Below, piece after piece: positions 58,324-60,870 of a DNA stretch of 60,870 bases. The position numbers and the translations under genes were made by a program. The first letter of the stretch is position 1. The number at the start of each line of letters is the position of its first letter. The notes beneath the pieces were generated by a model, which was given only the letters and a program-made list of their open reading frames with translations, made no database searches and was not told the origin of the DNA. The stretch is taken from NCBI GenBank assembly GCA_016987375.1, contig PJRA01000160.1, positions 1,737,501 to 1,798,370 of the forward strand, written 5' to 3'. Origin of the DNA: Brachionus koreanus (taxonomy: Eukaryota; Rotifera; Eurotatoria; Ploima; Brachionidae).

Positions 58324-59503
58324 TCACTGATTTGCTGGGACTTCATAGACATTTATTGAACGGTCTTCGGACACACTGACAATATTAGTTGCTGATGGAT
58401 TGTATTTTACACCCCAAACTTGGTCCTGATGCTCATAAAATGTATGAACACATTTTAATTTTTCTCTGTCCCAAACTTTAACTGTTCTATCCGATGAACT
58501 TGATACAAAATGAATGTTATCTGGCGAAAAAGCAACACTGAGTACCCAAGAACCATGGCCACTTAATGTTCCAGTCACTTTGGCATTTTGGCTTTCGAAA
58601 ATATTAAATAAAATTATTTTAAAATATCTTTCATATACTTACACATCAAAAACTTTAATGTAGTTATCATCTGATCCCGTGCATATGACTTGAGAATTGG
58701 GCGAAAAGGCTAAGGATCTAATGGGCATTGCATGGCCCTCAAAGGAATGTAACAGTTTATTTGCCTCTAAATCATAAATATATACAAATCCATCTATTGA
58801 ACCACAAGCAAGATATTTTCCATCTGGACTCTTAAAAAAATAAAAAGGACTTATGATGGAAAATATGAATTTTTTAAAATGAATACGTATGAAATACTCA
58901 TTGTAAATTTTCCTTTTTCATCAACTTGAAAATTTGTTTCTTTTTTACCGGTGTCCAAATTGAAAACATTCACTTTTCCTGAATAACTTCCTGATGCGAT
59001 GTTTTTACCATCAGGTGAAAAGGATACAGTCCATGCGTCAGCTGGAGATGCATCTATTGTTTTGATCGGTTTTCCAGACTCTACGTCCCATATTCTAATC
59101 ATAGCATCTAAAGAACTAGAGGCAATGAGTAAAAAGTTAAGGATTGCCATAATTTATTTGATATTTATTAATTTTGATAAAAAGGATATTTGATCCAGTA
59201 TTGTTTATGTCAACAGAGACAACACCTAGCTGATGTCCTTCGCAAGTATGGCGTAATTCTAAGTTTTCTCTTTGCCATGACCATATTTTAATTTTGTCAT
59301 CAACCGAACCTGTAGCAATTATTTCAAAGTTTTCTTTTTCAAATTTAGACCAAGCACAGCACCAAATACCGTCTTCATGTGCTTGTTCTTTTCGAAATTT
59401 TCGAGCATACTTAATAATAAAAAATTAGAATCAAAAAAATCGATTTCACAGAAAAATTAGGCTTTAATATTAAAATTAATAGGCTTACTAAAATTCGAGG
59501 CAT
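58324..59503 (-). CDS. SKIC8: SKI8 / WDR61, Ski and Paf1 complex WD-repeat protein
   Basis: Seven-bladed WD40 scaffold of the cytoplasmic Ski complex (with the exosome, 3'-5' mRNA decay) and, in animals, of the nuclear Paf1 complex. Five exons: 59503-59489, 59409-59190, 59128-58887, 58830-58643 and 58591-58324. Total 933 bp, 310 aa (human 305). Diagnostic stretches: [90 protein letters not shown] and [13 protein letters not shown]. Exon 1 encodes only MPRIL. Exons 2 and 3 are separated by an AT-AC intron (59189-59129). No GT-AG choice there preserves the conserved [17 protein letters not shown] join. The Met at 59148-59150 is inside that intron and not a start. Confidence 0.95.
59129..59189 (-). 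other. U12-type AT-AC intron in SKI8
   Basis: A 61-bp intron. On the minus strand it starts ATATCCTTTT at 59189, the exact U12 donor consensus. It carries TCCTTAACT (complement of 59135-59143), the U12 branch-site consensus, and ends TTTTTAC at 59129, about 10 bases after the branch adenosine. Joining the flanks gives GGA TCA A/TC ATT GCC, in frame and matching the WDR61 family. It requires the minor spliceosome. Confidence 0.9.
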
Positions 59504-60870
59504 TTTTAAAAGTTAAAAAAGTCAAAAATTTTTAAAGTAATAAGTGTTTAAAAAATTCGAATCAAATTTTGTGGTCCGAAGTATTTATTCCAAAAACCTA
59601 TTCGATATTTAAAAGTCTAATTAAGGTTACAGTTTCTTTAATATAAATTGATTTTTTGTCTGATAATCTAGGCCATTTAACAAAAAGTTGAAACAATTGA
59701 AAATTTATTTTTTCTTTAATAAAGACTAGAAATTCAATTATTTATTTGATTTTAAAAAATAAGCTTTTGTCTCGAATACAATATTTGAGATTTATAAAAT
59801 AAATTGTTTATAAATGAAATTTTTTATTAATATTGTGTTAATCAATTAAAAATAAACTTAAAAATTAAAAAGAAACAATTATTTATAGATTAAAGAATCT
59901 TTAATTTTTATTGATATTGATCTTTAAAGAAATTTTTATGCTGAATAAGTTTAGTTCGAAAGTTTGTGAAGAAAAATTCCAGTTTTTTTTTAAATTATCA
60001 AATACCAAATTTTTTTTCAAATTAAAAAGTTGCCTTAAACAAAAAATTGATCAGCTATAACTAAAAATGAATCTAATGTCAAAAATATAATGAAAGCAAT
60101 GATAAAAATTTCATCTCGTAATCATATTTAAGTTTTAGTGGAAAACTGACAATAAAAAACTCTTCTATAAGATATTTTTGTAGTTTGCCAGAATTCGTAT
60201 CAAACAGAACGCAAAATGAAAACTGCAAGCATTACAACTACACTTATAAATTCTTCAAATAAGACAAAATTAAAGAGTTGAGTTTTGAGTTAAACATTGA
60301 TGACTTTTTGCTCGCACTTTGTGGTACACAAATGACAAACTGAAAAGTGTAAATCATTGTCAATAGTTTTAAGATATTTTTTACTAAAATAATTATTATT
60401 CATGTTATTTTGTTACTTTTTTATAATTAATTTAAATTAGATTACTTAATGCTTTGTTTTTTTAACTCATTGTTCATATTTTTATACATCAAATTTTTGA
60501 CAATAAAATCATTTGATATTATTTTACACAAGAGCAAAAAAATTGACAAAAAAATACATAATCATTTTTTGCAGTTTTTTTTTTACTAAATTATTTAAAA
60601 AAATATTTTTTCTAACCCTAAATTTACCCCATAGAACCGTGTCGTTTGGCTAACCCTTAACCCCTAGTTTGATTATTAATGTGACCGATTTGGGTTTTGT
60701 GAAATTTGGTACAAAATAAATAGAACATAAATTAATGCTAAAAAAGCTAATAACTTTTTTTCTGAATTTAATTAGTTCTGTAAGCGCAAAAAACTGCAAC
60801 ATACTTAGTTGCACAAAAAATCAAAGTCTGCTAATGATGTGCAAAGTCTCTGCAAAATGCACTATAGTCA
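59504..60870. other. Spacer upstream of SKI8, ending in a dispersed repeat
   Basis: AT-rich, no gene seen. Around 60614-60666 there is a CCCTAA-like stretch (AACCCTAAATTTACCCC ... CTAACCCTTAACCCC), probably part of a repeat. Dispersed repeat R copy 3 runs from 60695 to the window edge. Confidence 0.5.
60695..60870 (+). repeat. Dispersed repeat R, copy 3 (cut by window end)
   Basis: Begins TTTTGTGAAATTTGGTACAA, contains AATTAATGCTAAAAAAGCT and TAGTTGCACAAAAAATCA, and ends TGCAAAATGCACTATAGTCA at the last base. It is the best-preserved of the three copies. Confidence 0.7.

Noticed and set aside
59148..59150. Met codon as a start for a short WD protein
   Set aside because: It lies inside the AT-AC intron; the frame upstream continues into the conserved WD repeats once that intron is removed.
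60614..60666. CCCTAA-like stretch as telomeric DNA
   Set aside because: It is short and degenerate with no regular tandem unit, and it adjoins a dispersed repeat.
1..60870. CRISPR arrays, prokaryotic operons, viral genes or toxin systems
   Set aside because: None seen; repeats are transposon-type and the genes are intron-containing animal genes.

Overview
The window looks like nuclear DNA from a small, very AT-rich animal genome. Most genes are split by short GT-AG introns, many of 48-80 bp. Their products are metazoan: Dicer, CCT-eta, a CDC50/TMEM30 flippase subunit, an EHBP1-type protein, GST zeta, an SH3BP5-type Rab11 GEF, mitochondrial ribosomal protein mS25, farnesyltransferase beta, an ankyrin protein and SKI8/WDR61. 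The AT-richness, the decayed LINE and Tc1/mariner copies and the fast-evolving LRR-like/7TM receptor suggest a monogonont rotifer such as Brachionus. That is an inference from remembered families; no search was run. The standard genetic code fits every gene. A run of Ns (25260-25356) marks a scaffold gap.

Layout. Positions 1-17 kb hold a mariner relic, a fucosyltransferase-like type II membrane enzyme (-), a repeat-rich gap with two foldback/MITE structures, CCT7 (-, three exons with a one-codon first exon), a LINE relic, an orphan 7TM receptor (-) and a gene-free 4.3 kb with a MITE and a diverged tandem duplication. Positions 17-26 kb hold Dicer (+): one 5.6-kb exon, a 2.7-kb intron full of transposon debris, and a last exon. 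Positions 27.7-30.8 kb hold CDC50/TMEM30 (-, five exons). Positions 32.4-37.5 kb hold EHBP1 (+, nine exons). Positions 37.8-38.5 kb hold two tRNA-Gly(GCC) genes at the ends of a 751-bp palindrome. GSTZ1 (+) follows, then a LINE relic, a MITE, SH3BP5 (-) with a hAT-type MITE in an intron, mS25 (-), a mariner relic, and FNTB (-, 12 exons) head-to-head with an ankyrin gene (+, 4 exons). SKI8/WDR61 (-) closes the gene set, and one of its introns has the full signature of a U12-type AT-AC intron.

Most of these are housekeeping genes and they do not form an operon. Exon boundaries were derived by hand: each junction was chosen to keep reading frame and family similarity, and every coding total divides by three. 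The main second-look items are the AT-AC intron, the inactivated helicase of Dicer, the tRNA palindrome, a family of piggyBac-like MITEs that are all 222 bp long (one nested in a LINE whose empty-site paralogue is also in the window), and several perfect hairpins in gene-free DNA.
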